A DNA stretch of 64,000 nucleotides from Solicoccozyma terricola (taxonomy: Eukaryota > Basidiomycota > Tremellomycetes > Filobasidiales > Piskurozymaceae): assembly GCA_001600875.1 (NCBI GenBank), contig BCLD01000013.1:417408-481407 (forward strand), in the 5' to 3' direction. Position 1 is the first letter of the stretch. The number at the start of each line of letters is the position of its first letter. Shown here in pieces: positions 44,101 through 54,440 of this stretch. The notes under the pieces were generated by a model that worked only from the letters and a program-made list of their open reading frames with translations, was not told the DNA's origin and did not search any database. Both the position numbers and the translations under genes were made by a program.

Positions 44101-44581
44101 TGGTTTCACCCTGGGTTACAGTGCCTCTAAAGGGATCAGTGTCCATACGGCCAATTACGAGGCAGGATTCGATCTTCGTAGAACCTTTCGCATTAAGAGG
44201 AAGAAGGAAAGAAAACTTGGAAATAGAGGTCGAGGGGCCTCCCGCGGCGCAAAGATGAATGGTAGAGGCATTGTTCAGCAAAGAAAACCGACCGTATCTT
44301 CTGGCGACACCCGCAGCGAGCAGGACGTAGCTACAGGGCATGCTACCGATATCGATCCATCTGTCCCATCGGACATTTTACCGCCTACTGAGACGATGAA
44401 TCCTACAAGGTCTTCGATGCCAAAGGACACGAACACCGGAGACAATGGTACCGAGCCATTGTCCCGCTCCGACGATTCTAGAGCGCCAACCTTCGCTACG
44501 ACCGAAGATAGCATCCACGTTGTCCCGGATGATCATTCTGTGCAATCGAATGAGGTTACAATGTCTGACCTCGGAGACTAG
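41192..44581 (+). CDS. Intronless 1129-residue protein with three ~280-residue tandem repeats, family unknown
   Basis: One uninterrupted frame from ATG 41192 to TAG 44579-44581. Residues 1-279, 280-563 and 564-about 835 are three copies of the same unit. Each starts SES(I/M)SEP.. and contains WNVQRQRWETFP-like, LSDLSAQLL-like and DRFCNQTDK-like stretches, then M(G)IDMSM/ISMYL, IKELIKLKMQAS and the strongly conserved QKYDLICNEIKLKPEWEIKI. Each ends in a Ser-rich linker GSSFTQACSPASL. Copies 1 and 2 are nearly identical in DNA over long stretches, so duplication was recent; copy 3 is more diverged. The remaining ~290 residues are disordered, with basic patches (FRIKRKKERKLGNRGRGASR) and an acidic end. 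No signal peptide or membrane helix. Charged helical repeats suggest a structural or binding role, but no function can be assigned. Confidence 0.85.
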   Translation: MSESISEPHHTMDWNVQRQRWETFPIYSLSDLSAKILLDPHNITDDNRDEVRRVHWGSKVTNQNLVSFEKDLSDVLDKAVRGYIAAPTNRQGLFTHPDDQTFLNHFSERAADIKKMLLARFCDQRDEDDFDTHEQAWREKFQRDITELGDMGISMYLAIEDLIKLKKWASESPGDDVMKVELNKLVDKVNLYHDKNAAAKLKQKYDLICNEIKLKPEWEIKILREYDTAFKAYKMYRTHVVETETLNNSTREESNSHDEASVQSEVGSSFTQGHSPASLISESISEPHHTMDRNVQRQRWETFPICSLSDLSAQLLDPHNITGDNRDEVEKIRSDSRIAEEHLVLFQQGLSDMLDSAVGLIPFKVIGPDDRLDMFTFNFLKNTLDSISETAVHIKKVILDHFCLITDKNDFNSNEKAWKEKFNRDISELAHMGISMYVVIKELIKLKMQASKPCSNKTTVELNKLVDKVTLYHDKNAPAKFKQKYDLICNEIKLKPEWEIKILREYNTAFREAVKAYNKYRTHVVEMETLSNSTREESNLHDDVSVQSKVGSSFTQACSPASLISESMSEPLRTMDLDWNVQRQKWETFPRYTPNDLKSQLYQHPDHDNLVSRYWPDINGDRNKKEKIVRESEITVAMLAKFETTLSRMLDLAVQGSAQNNPQNLFTGSVSKRYLDVISEMAVYIKKMLLDRFCNQTDKKHFNSNQQAWEGEFREDVLKLCDVGIDMSMVTKELIELKMQASKLPDNAMTNTLRKRWAKVKAYDDKKAAVEFEQKYDLICNKIKLKPQLEIKILQEYIMAFREALKAYKMYRNHPMAMETDQNSNSEESTSLDEASLRSISAEDMEIKSLESILHEHTRPVKNMDVNKLLDLETARSWLEAKTPAIHAAQPEDHERRMAQLLLSKDTGGVHRTTHKKRPPHEPEPSSALPSEEEDAFSARSASTSTTSYKGGTFAEIISTASSVFREALDGFTLGYSASKGISVHTANYEAGFDLRRTFRIKRKKERKLGNRGRGASRGAKMNGRGIVQQRKPTVSSGDTRSEQDVATGHATDIDPSVPSDILPPTETMNPTRSSMPKDTNTGDNGTEPLSRSDDSRAPTFATTEDSIHVVPDDHSVQSNEVTMSDLGD

Positions 44582-45181
44582 GGACGATGGATGATGACGT
44601 TGTAGAATCGAGTTAGGCCCCAGTCAACTAAATGGGAAATCTCGTGGTTGTTGGAGATGCGAATCATCGAGGACCTGATATATGGGCAATGACCACGTCA
44701 CCGACACGGACAAATGAGGTCGAACGGAGATCCGTCTTTGATTCAAAGCCTCAAGCACACACTTCTTCTTGGAAAATTTCTGGGTCGGTTCTCATACAAG
44801 CACGAGATATTAAATACCTTAGGGAACGCAGGAACACATGGCTCCTGAAACGAACGCAGTGGATTGTGAAGGGCTGGGATGTAACTTGACACTGATGGTG
44901 GCGCGGGCGCGAAGGGCAACTGTTTTGCCACCGCCCAGGCACGCTGTGCCGCCTCTGATTTCAAGCCAGCCGTGAGATGTTACTCTTTTGTGTCAATGTG
45001 CTGCGGGGCGCCTCATTTCGTCCTACACATGTGGTCGTATATTATAGAAGGGTGGACAGAGGCCTTGGAAGGGAGATGGTTAGACCCATGATTGCTCGCC
45101 ATATTTTGATTGTCATAAGATTGTACAGGATCGTCATTCCAATTATCTGTCTGCCTTGCAACAATTCGCTCCACGCGAACA
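44582..45181. other. Intergenic region between convergent genes
   Basis: 600 bases between two gene ends. An 85-codon open frame (44632-44889) has no domain or splice context. Nothing else seen. Confidence 0.5.
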
Positions 45182-48100
45182 TCATTCAGCAAAGGCCATC
45201 TTGTTTATCATCTCAATCTCCGATTTATGGGCGGCCTTGCTTCCTGTCGCCACTGAAGACGTAGGATTTCGGCCAGCGTAGATTGGCACCTTGCCCTTGT
45301 GGTGTTCTGACTCATTGAGAGCGGTGATCAGACGAGGCTGCACGTAGGTCCACGCTCCGTTGTTGAGAGGTTCTTCTTGGCACCATACCAAGTCGGCGTT
45401 AGGGTATTGGTCAAGGTGCGGGGTGATCTGAAGCGTACAAGTGACGTTAGCGTTGAGGGTGGTCATGTTCCATATTTTTGGCTCACCAATTCGTAAGGCA
45501 AGGGAGAGAGCTGTTCGACACGTGAGATAGCGACATCCTTGATTCCCTTCTCAGTCCTCTCCTTGAGCAGCGCGTAATAAATTTGGCCTGAGCAGAGGAT
45601 GTGGCGGCGAATCTTTTCAGGTGCTTCTAGCTCCTCTGCTTGAGGTTCTGGGATATATCGCTGGAAAACGGTGTCGCCGGACATCTCCTCGATAGACGAA
45701 CGAGCCATTGGGTGACGCAAGAGGTTTTTGGAGAAGAAGATAATGAGCTGATAAAAAAAGTAAGACAGGAGCTATTTAGCCAGAATATCCCTCGCTATAC
45801 GTGCGCGCCCATTTGCACTCACCGGTTTCCGGAATTCTCGGAATTGTTGACGTCGCAGAACATGGAAGTAGTTGGCGGGAGTGCTAGCGGTTGTAAATCC
45901 GTCAGCTTGCGACCCTGTCTTTTACAGCCACGCATCGAGTCATTGACTCACGATGGGTAGACAATCTGCATGTTGCAGTCCTGGTGTTGACGTTCGAGCT
46001 TCTCAGGTGGAGGGTAGACTCGTGGATCATCGTCGGTCAATTGCAGGAATCGCTCAAGACGACCACTGGAGTGCTCTGGACCCTGCCCGTCGTAACCATG
46101 GGGTAGAGACAAGACTAAACCAGTTCGCTGAAGCCATTTCCGTTCACCGGCCGCGATGAACTGATCGATGATACATTGTGCGTTATTGCTGGCAGAAACG
46201 CAAATAGATCAGCCTCATGGTGACTGGGCGCTAGAACGAAAGAGCACTCACGCAAAGTCACCGAATTGGGCCTCCCACATGGTCAAGCTGTTGGGAGAGA
46301 CAAGAGAGTACCCAAGCTCGAAACCAAGGGTACCGAACTCGGACAAGTGCGAGTTGCAAACCGTGAAGCTGCCTTGACCTGGACCAAGGTGTTTCAGGGG
46401 TACATACTGCGCCTCTGTCTCCTGGTCATGGATCACGGCGTGACGTTGAGAGAAGGTACCTCGCTCGACATCTTGGCCGGACACTCGAACGTGGGTTCCC
46501 TCGAGCACAAGGGATCCGAAAGCGAGAGCCTCGGCGGTGGACCAATCGATGTTTTGGCCTTCTGCGACATTCTTTCCTCGGGTAGACAAAATTCGAGCAA
46601 GGTTTCGGTGAGGAGTGAAGCCCTCTGGGAATGTTGAGACAACCTCCCCGATCTTCTCGAGAACCTTGACATCGGTACCGGTAGGGTGATGAGGCAGAAC
46701 GTTTTCGGCGAGCTCCGTGGGACTTGGGAATCCGTCCCAGGCGGACGAGAGCCACTCCTTGGAGGACGGTTTGTAGTCCTTGCTGGCCTCGAGCGCCTTC
46801 TCCAACATGCCCCAGACCCATTGTCTATGCTCCTCAAGCTCCTTCTCGGTGAAGGACTTCTCCTGGAGCAACTGCTTGGTGTAGACCTCGAGACTGGTAG
46901 GCTGTTGCTGAATAGCCTTGTACATTCGCGGCTGAGTGAATGATGGCTGATCCGTCTCGTTGTGCCCGTATCGCCGGTAGCAGACGATGTCGATGACAAC
47001 GTCTTTCTTGAACTTGGCTCTCCAGTCAGCGGCGAGCGTGCAGACAAAGTTGACGGCCTCTACGTTATCGCCGTTGACGTGGAAGATGGGAGCGTCGATC
47101 GCTTTGGCGAGATCAGAAGGGTAAGGCGTTGATCGAGCGAATCGAGGGTCAGTTGTGAAACCGATCTGGTTGTTGACGATCAAGTGAATAGTACCACCGG
47201 TACCGTAGTTGGGTAGATGGTGCATTCCCATCGTCTCGTAGACAACACCCTGACCAGCGAAAGCAGCATCACCGTGGAGTAGGACACCCATAGCGGTGTT
47301 GTGATCGGTCTCATCACCCTCGAAGTGTTGGATGGCACGAGTTTTCCCGAGGACGACTGGATCCTCAGCTTCCAGATGCGAAGGGTTAGCAACCAGTGAT
47401 AGGGAGACCTTCTTGCCCGATGGCGTCGGCCTGACGTAGTTGGCTCCCAAGTGATATTTGACATCACCACCTGCCGAATCATCGGCCTCCACCACCCCAG
47501 CAAACTCATTGAGGATGGCCTCGATCGGTTTTCGGATGACGTTTCCGAGGACATTGAGACGCCCACGATGTGGCATACCCATAACGATGGATTTGACACC
47601 CGAGTCGACGGATCGGTCAATCAAAGCCTTCATACCGGGAATAAGGGATTCGCATCCTTCAAGACCGAATCGCTTTTCATTGGGGTACTTTGTAGCGATG
47701 AACTTTTCGAATAATTCAGACCACATCAGTCGGTCGAGGATCATTCGCTTCTCTTCCGTAGAGTACTCCCATTGCGATGGAATCTCAACGCGTTCTCGAA
47801 TCCAGTCACATTGTGCTCGATCCGGGATATGAACGTATTGGAAACCGATGGAGCTGCCTGTGGGTTGATAGAATCGATGGGAATCAGCCAAGTTGCGGCG
47901 TCAGCTCTCAGCCAGTCATACGCACAGTACATCCTCTTCAATTCGTCGATAATCTCCTTTAGTGTCATGACGTCCTTTCCGTTGCCCATGAACCTAGGCA
48001 AGATACCTGGACCGAGGTGGAATTCCTTGTTAAGATCCTGCTCGGTCCATCCGTAATGTTCAAGGTCCAATTCTCCTGGAGTATGCCTATCAAGATCGGC

Positions 48101-48819
48101 ATCTTGGATTCCAAGAGGATCAAGCTTGGCAACATGGTGTCCTCGAACTTGGTAAGCTCGAACGAGAAGTTGAACCTGTTGTGAGAATCATGTTTAAGAG
48201 ATCTCGACTCGAGTGATCGATGACGTCATGCGTGAGGAGTGAACACACCTTCAAGTGATCAGTCACCTGGTCATTTCCAGCACTCAGAGCCATAGCCGGT
48301 GCACCATCAGCTGGTGCTGGTACGGATGCTGTACCCAAGAGGCCGCCAGAGTACCCTGGAGGCGGGGTAAAGGCTTGAGAAGATGGAAGACCCTTGTCGA
48401 GGCCATTGAAGTAGGTTGCCCATGAAACGTGAACTGATTTTGGGTCCTGTTGGTGAGGAATGGTGATCGGTGTTAACACTGATTTGAATAGCCTGAAAAG
48501 AATTGCTTTCTCACCTCTTTCCAATATCGGTACATTCTGAGTTTGAAATAAGGCACCAGGGTCATTAGCTGGTCAAGGGACTCGGCTCAGATGAGCATAT
48601 TCTTTCCTGAACTCACTCCTCGACATAGTAAGCGTTGGTTCCATTCGCAAATGCATCGGTGCTAGATGGGGGTCCCGCTTCACTGGCGTACGATCGAATC
48701 GCAACTCCAGCAATCGCTCTTGCACGACTGGGTAATCGAGAGCCATTTAGGAGGGACTTTGTAGACCTGCAGGACGTCCTTGCGGATACGCCGGCAGACG
48801 CAGCAAGATGTCTCAACAT
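45182..48819 (-). CDS. KGD1: 2-oxoglutarate dehydrogenase E1 component, mitochondrial
   Basis: Thiamine-diphosphate-dependent E1 of the TCA-cycle 2-oxoglutarate dehydrogenase complex. It starts [20 protein letters not shown], a typical mitochondrial presequence. It is followed by [156 protein letters not shown] (ThDP/Mg site), [75 protein letters not shown] and LPYEL. It ends [14 protein letters not shown] with TGA at 45184-45182. About 1000 residues, as in other fungi, with about eight introns mainly near the ends and one large exon (about 46250-47860). Confidence 0.97.
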
Positions 48820-49272
48820 GAGCGAAGAAAAGGTTGGGTTGTCGCAATGTAGATCGAACTACTGACGAGAAAAAAGGGATCGTCAACGGCGATGTTCACA
48901 AAGGCGAATGGCTTTGTGCGGGGGTGGTGTGTGTGTGGAAACACGGTATTGCAGGGGAGAGGAGGACTTACCTGGCTAATGCAGAATGACAGAGGGAAAA
49001 GCGAGTCGGTTGGTCGATGATATCAACTCAGATGAAGTGTGTCGTAGGCACTGGATGATGGTTTGATTGAATGAAGTTTGCCAACGAGCTGCCGCTTGTT
49101 TCGCTCATTCAGTCTGACGGAGGTGGAAGATGAGATGATGCTCTCAACCGGCAAGTCACGTGACACTGCGGACTGCTTATGCGGCCGTGTCGGATTTACC
49201 GGACACGGAGGCCATGACGGAGACGGAGAGACGGTGATGATGGACGGATGACGTGTAGCATTATTACAACAA
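48820..49272. other. Intergenic region, 5' flank of KGD1 and 3' flank of PRP5
   Basis: 450 bases with a GT-rich stretch near 48925-48940. No gene seen. Confidence 0.5.
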
Positions 49273-52200
49273 TCATACCTGATACCTTCCTTGCGGCATC
49301 GGTGCACGACTCTCGTTCTGGATGGCTGCGACGGATGCTTCCAGTAGGATGCGGCGCAGCTCGTCAACAGCGAGCTTGACCCGGAACTCTTCGTTCGATT
49401 CGATCAACAGATGCAGCTTTGGCTCTTGTCCTGGTCCTGGTTCTTTGCCAGCTTCGTAGAAGATACCTGTAAATGTGGATGCGTTAGCACACGCAAGTGA
49501 CAGAGATGCGATCCGATTCATCCTCCACCTACCCTTGTTCGTAATCGACGCTCCCGACAACTCGATCAGCTGCACCATCTGCTCCTTGTTTGTAGCCTTC
49601 CACCTCGCCTTTTGCGGATAATCGTTGATCGGCACAATCGCGTGGAAATCCGTAGCATCCGGGTCTTTCGCCTTTTGAGGCGTAGCACCAGTACCTGCTC
49701 TTTCCGCTTTCGCATTTCGGAGACTGGCTTGAATCTTGGCTACAGCAGACGCGAGGTTTTCTTTCACATTGGAACCTCGTCCAGCCGCTTCTGCGCGCTG
49801 CAAGGCCGCGAGCGTCTGCGGTGGAAGTTGAGCAACGTCCATGCCCAGCTCGAGAGGGGTGGACGGAGCTACCGGTCTCGTGGGACCACTTGGCAGTTTG
49901 TCCGGGGCAGGTCCTCGGACGATTTCCACGTTGAAATCGATCTTCGCCGCAGCTGTCTCCTTTCCAGCGCCATCCGCCGCCGTCTTCGCAGTCTCCGCTT
50001 GCTTGTCCGGCCCAGTGCCATCCTCGCCATACGCACTTCTCTGTGCGCGATCTTTCGCATCTCGCTCAGCATCAAACTTGTCCAAACCTTTCCCACCGAA
50101 TCCAGATCCCGCCGTCTTGGCTTTTCCTTCTTTGACCTTTGCGAGGAAGTCCTCTGCCATTTTTTGAAGCTCGGGAGGAATGAATGCTCCACTGGCCTTT
50201 AATGCTCGCTGCAGATCCACAGAGTATCGCTCTTGTTCAGGCGTGATAAAGGTAACACAAACACCGGTGTTTCCAGCTCGTCCCGTTCGACCGGCACGAT
50301 GAACGTAGTCCTCCATGTGGTTCGGGCAGTCGTAGTTGATAACCAGCTTGAGCTCCTTGACGTCCAAACCTCGAGCGGCAACAGAGGTAGCGACAACGAT
50401 CGGTACGAAACCCGCCTTGAAATCGGCAATCGCCTGATCTCGGTCCACTTGATCCTTGCCACCGTGCAAAGACACACAGATGTAACCCTTCCTCATGAGG
50501 TCCTTGAACAGGTCATCCGCAGCCTCCTGTCTGTCCACGAAGATGAGGGTCCGGAAATCATCCTCATCTTTAAATTTCTCTCCCATCTCGCCGAGAATCT
50601 CCAATAGCCGCAAGAACTTGCTTTCAGCGGAACGAACCTCCACTCGCTGATCGATCTCTTTGGCAACGACGGAACGGCCTCCAACGGTGATTTCGAGCGG
50701 CCGGGTCAAAATCTTACGAGCGAGAGCGTCCATCTTCTGCGGGAAGGTAGCTGAGAATAGCAGTGTTTGCCGATCCGGACGAATGTTGTTTATTATTTTC
50801 ATTACCTGTAGACAGAAAGACGCCAATATTAGCGATTGAAAGCGAACCGGCGAAGTCATGAGACACCCACCTGCGGTTCAAAGCCCATATCAAACATTCG
50901 ATCAGCCTCGTCAAGCACGAGATACGTGACCCTCCGCAGGTTAGTCACTCGTCCAGAGTTGGCGGTAAGGACATCAATCATACGACCTGGAGTACAAACG
51001 ACAACCTCTGCACCCTTCTTGAAATCGGCGATCTGTTCCGACAGATTAGATCCTCCATACGCACACACAGCCTGCGAGAAACAAAGTCGTTCAGCCCAGT
51101 CGAATCGGGTATGAGAAACCGCCACTCACTCTCATATTCAGAGCAGTCAAGAAAGGCTTGCTTTCTCGCCAGATCTGGGTAGCCAGCTCTCGAGTCGGCG
51201 TCATAATCAATGCCATAGGCCCCTCGCCGTTCTCCAGAGGTCTCTGATCCTTGATGTGGCGGAAGAGCGGTAGAAGGAAAGCGATAGTCTTTCCAGAACC
51301 GGTCTTGGCGACACCGATGATATCACGGCCGGACATGATTGCTGGGATGGCTTGCGCTTGGATTGGAGTAGGTGCAGTGTATCCAAGTCTTCGAATGACG
51401 TCGTAGCTGGAGAGATAGGGGACGATTTCAGCGGGATGTAATGCGAAGGTGTGAGCAACAAACCGATCAACTCACCATCCCGCTGGTAAACCGAAAGCAC
51501 CCCAATTGCGGACCGGCTTTGGACAATCCTGACCTCTGATCTTGATACCGTCCATCTCCATCCTCATCAAGTCCACATCATCCTCGTCAAGCGCGTTCGT
51601 CTCATCATTTGGAACATAGAACGCTTTCCTGAATGGCTCGTATTTGACCTCGCTGTGGTCGATGGTCGGCATCTCCTTCTTCTTGGCCTTTTTAGCAGCA
51701 AGTCTGCATGTTGATAAGGGAAGGATCAGTGTTTCGGATTGAAAATGATTGCAGTAATCTTTTGGGCGACTCACGCCAAAATCTCCTCTGACGACAATAT
51801 CCCATTGTTAGTCGGTAACTCCTCCTCCTCGACCTCCATTTCATCATCACTCTGATTAAGTACTTCCTGTCGAACTGTCGTTGCGGACTTGCCAAACTTT
51901 TTCTCATCCTCTGCATCGACCTTTATCACTTCTTTCGTGTTTTCCTTCATGAACGCATCGAGTGGATCTTCCTCCTCTTCATCGTCTGCTGCAGCAGAAG
52001 GAGCTACTTTGTCCACATCCATTGCATCGTCCTCGTCGTCGGATTCATCAACCACGTCGAGGTTTTCAGTCACGGTACCTCCTGGAATGCTGGAACCGGG
52101 AAGCATAAGAGGATCGACAGGTGGAAGAGCGAGTTTCTGTAGTTTCCTGTTGGAGGTATCCGTGTCATCCATTGCGACGACTGATGATGGGAGACTTCGA

Positions 52201-53109
52201 GCGGTGGTGATGGCGGATGGTTTAAGAGGAAGACCTATGCGCGAGAGGGTTGCTGCTGGGATTCCGAAAGCTGGTTTGCCTGGTAAAGAGGAAGGACGAG
52301 CTGGAAGGCCGAGGTCTGAGTAAGGTACGTAACTTTTTGTATAGAGGAAGTAAATGAAACTCACGTGGAAGCTTAGACACTGAGGGTACTGCAGAGGACG
52401 AAGCGGGTGGAGCTGCACTGGCCGCGACGCCTTGCGCCGCCTTTTTCGCAGCTTGAGCACGCTTCCAGGCCTCGAGCTTTTCTCGTTTCGCTCTCTGCTT
52501 CTCTTCTTCCGATTGCGGTACGGGCGAACTGACAGTTGCAGGTGATCCTCCACCGCTCAACATCGATGGGGAGCCTGGTGTTGCGATGTGAGGCGAATCA
52601 ATTTGCATGCGAGATGAGGATGGTGTTGGTGTGCTGTGACGACCGTTGGTGGCCATGACAGAGGTCGAATGAACCGGACTGTCCGTACGAGGTGCGTCAC
52701 GCAAAGAAGGAGCATCCCTCACCCTCTCCTTATCATCCCTTGAGCTTCTACTATCTCTATCATCCCTATCCACCGTCCGTCGTCCATCTCGTTCGCGTTC
52801 TCGTTCTCGGTCCTTTTGCCTTTCACGATCCCGGTCTCGATAGTCATCTCGAGGGTATCGATCACGCTCACGACGATCCCTATCTCTCACATCTCTGTCC
52901 TTTTGACTGTCCCTGCGGGGTTCGAGGTCCCGGTCACGACGGTCATGTCTGGATGAGCTGTGGCGAGAATCATCATCGTATGCCGAGCGTCGTGCCGCTC
53001 CTGGCGATGGACTGCGATCGCGCCGCGAGGACGACTGATGAGATTGCCGTCTACGCTTGGGATCTGGTGAGCGATCTCGTTCTAGTGGTGGGGAGCGAGA
53101 CCGAGCCAT
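49273..53109 (-). CDS. PRP5: DEAD-box ATPase Prp5 (DDX46), pre-spliceosome remodelling
   Basis: ATP-dependent RNA helicase acting at U2 snRNP/branch-site recognition. It starts [20 protein letters not shown] and has a ~170-residue Arg/Ser/Asp-rich RS-like N-terminus, then [20 protein letters not shown] and an acidic linker. A conserved entry [20 protein letters not shown] follows. Helicase motifs are intact: Q-motif [30 protein letters not shown], Ia TPTRELA, Ib [64 protein letters not shown] and [12 protein letters not shown]. The C-terminus ([40 protein letters not shown]) is the conserved Prp5 tail, ending MPQGRYQV. About eight short introns. Confidence 0.96.
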
Positions 53110-54440
53110 GTTGTAGAGGTTGGGAGCGGAGAAGGGGACTTGGAAACGTCATTGTGGGTTTTCTGGGCTAGGATGGAGGAGACGGACATGATAACCGTTC
53201 AATGTCCGCCTATTTGCCAGCCTTGTAGGAGGAATGACGTGTAATCAATTGGAAAGAATGCCCGATTTGATACTGCAATGACGTGTACAGCAAGCAACAT
53301 GGCCATTCCAGAAGAATGCAGCGAACCTCCGAGGCATTGTCAGCAACTCCAACGGTGGATTCCTGCACATCGTCTCACCCTCACACGCCTCATCATTGTA
53401 CATACCCTGCTCTCCTAGACACTATCGGGTACATGCCTTACAGGAAGCAGATTCGTGTGCGCATGAAAACCACACAAAAAACGCCGATAGCGGAACTCTC
53501 TGCACGATCGTCCCCCGCTGAAACACCATCGGATGATCTTGCGGAATGTCACCCAATCGGTTTCTTGCTAGTTTTGCCGGCAGAGTTCAGTTTCCAGTGG
53601 ATACAGTGCCGTAGGTCGCCATGAGTGGGCAGGTTGCGGCGGGNNNNNNNNNNNNNNNNNNNNNNNNNNNNNNNNNNNNNNNNNNNNNNNNNNNNNNNNN
53701 NNNNNNNNNNNNNNNNNNNNNNNNNNNNNNNNNNNNNNNNNNNNNNNNNNNNNNNNNNNNNNNNNNNNNNNNNNNNNNNNNNNNNNNNNNNNNNNNNGGG
53801 GGGGGGGGGGGGGGGGGAGGGTAGTAGAGATCCATTGCATGATGGGCCCACTAAGATCTTCGCACGCTGTTTTGGAATTTGGACCCGTCCGAGCTGGAAC
53901 GGGTGGCGGGAATCTTCTTCCTGCGACGAGGCACGGCCAACCAGTGTCCATTCAGCTGTGCTGCGGGATTTTGCTCGTCTTATCTCTCCCGAGGGAACAG
54001 TTGCAATCCGGACGCAAAATATAGCAGCAGAATGGGAGTCAGCAGTGCCTGCGAAGGGGGTGGGGAGGTTGAATGCCACCCTCACACTTCTTTCGGTGAC
54101 CAATTCTTGCGCCATATTAGTCCGCGAGGACCCGAATGCACAAATCCACAAGGACTCGTTGGCGAGAATTTCATATCCCGTGGAAGCAACCAACTACCTC
54201 TGGGAAACCACCGGACCAGGTCGGGGTCCCTTTACCCTGGAGAACCACAATTCAGACGCCATTCAACATGGAAGCAATTTCCGGAAGAGAACTGCCGATA
54301 GCTCCATCCCAAATAACTGCAAAAAAGGTACAACTGCAAGTGGACATCACTACCAGCGATGAAAGTGAAGGAAACATGTCCAATCTCGACCAACAATACC
54401 TCCCACCTGACGGCAGCGTCTACAGTTGAACCAGGACTGT
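53110..54440. other. Intergenic region with assembly gap, upstream of the Zn2Cys6 gene
   Basis: No supported gene. Open frames cross on both strands (for example minus 53840-54193, reading WICAFGSSRTNMAQELVTER), but none shows a domain. It may hold a 5' untranslated or regulatory region for the transcription-factor gene or a gene hidden by the gap. Confidence 0.4.
53644..53797. other. Assembly gap (154 N) bounded by poly-G
   Basis: N run followed directly by a ~20-nt G tract (53798-53817) and preceded by GGCGGG. Confidence 0.99.

Noticed and set aside
44632..44889. 85-codon plus-strand frame between convergent genes
   Set aside because: No homology recognised, no splice context; likely chance.
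53625..54362. Plus-strand 245-codon frame across the N gap
   Set aside because: Begins in N and poly-Gly, has no domain, and is opposed by an equally long minus-strand frame; not supportable as a gene.
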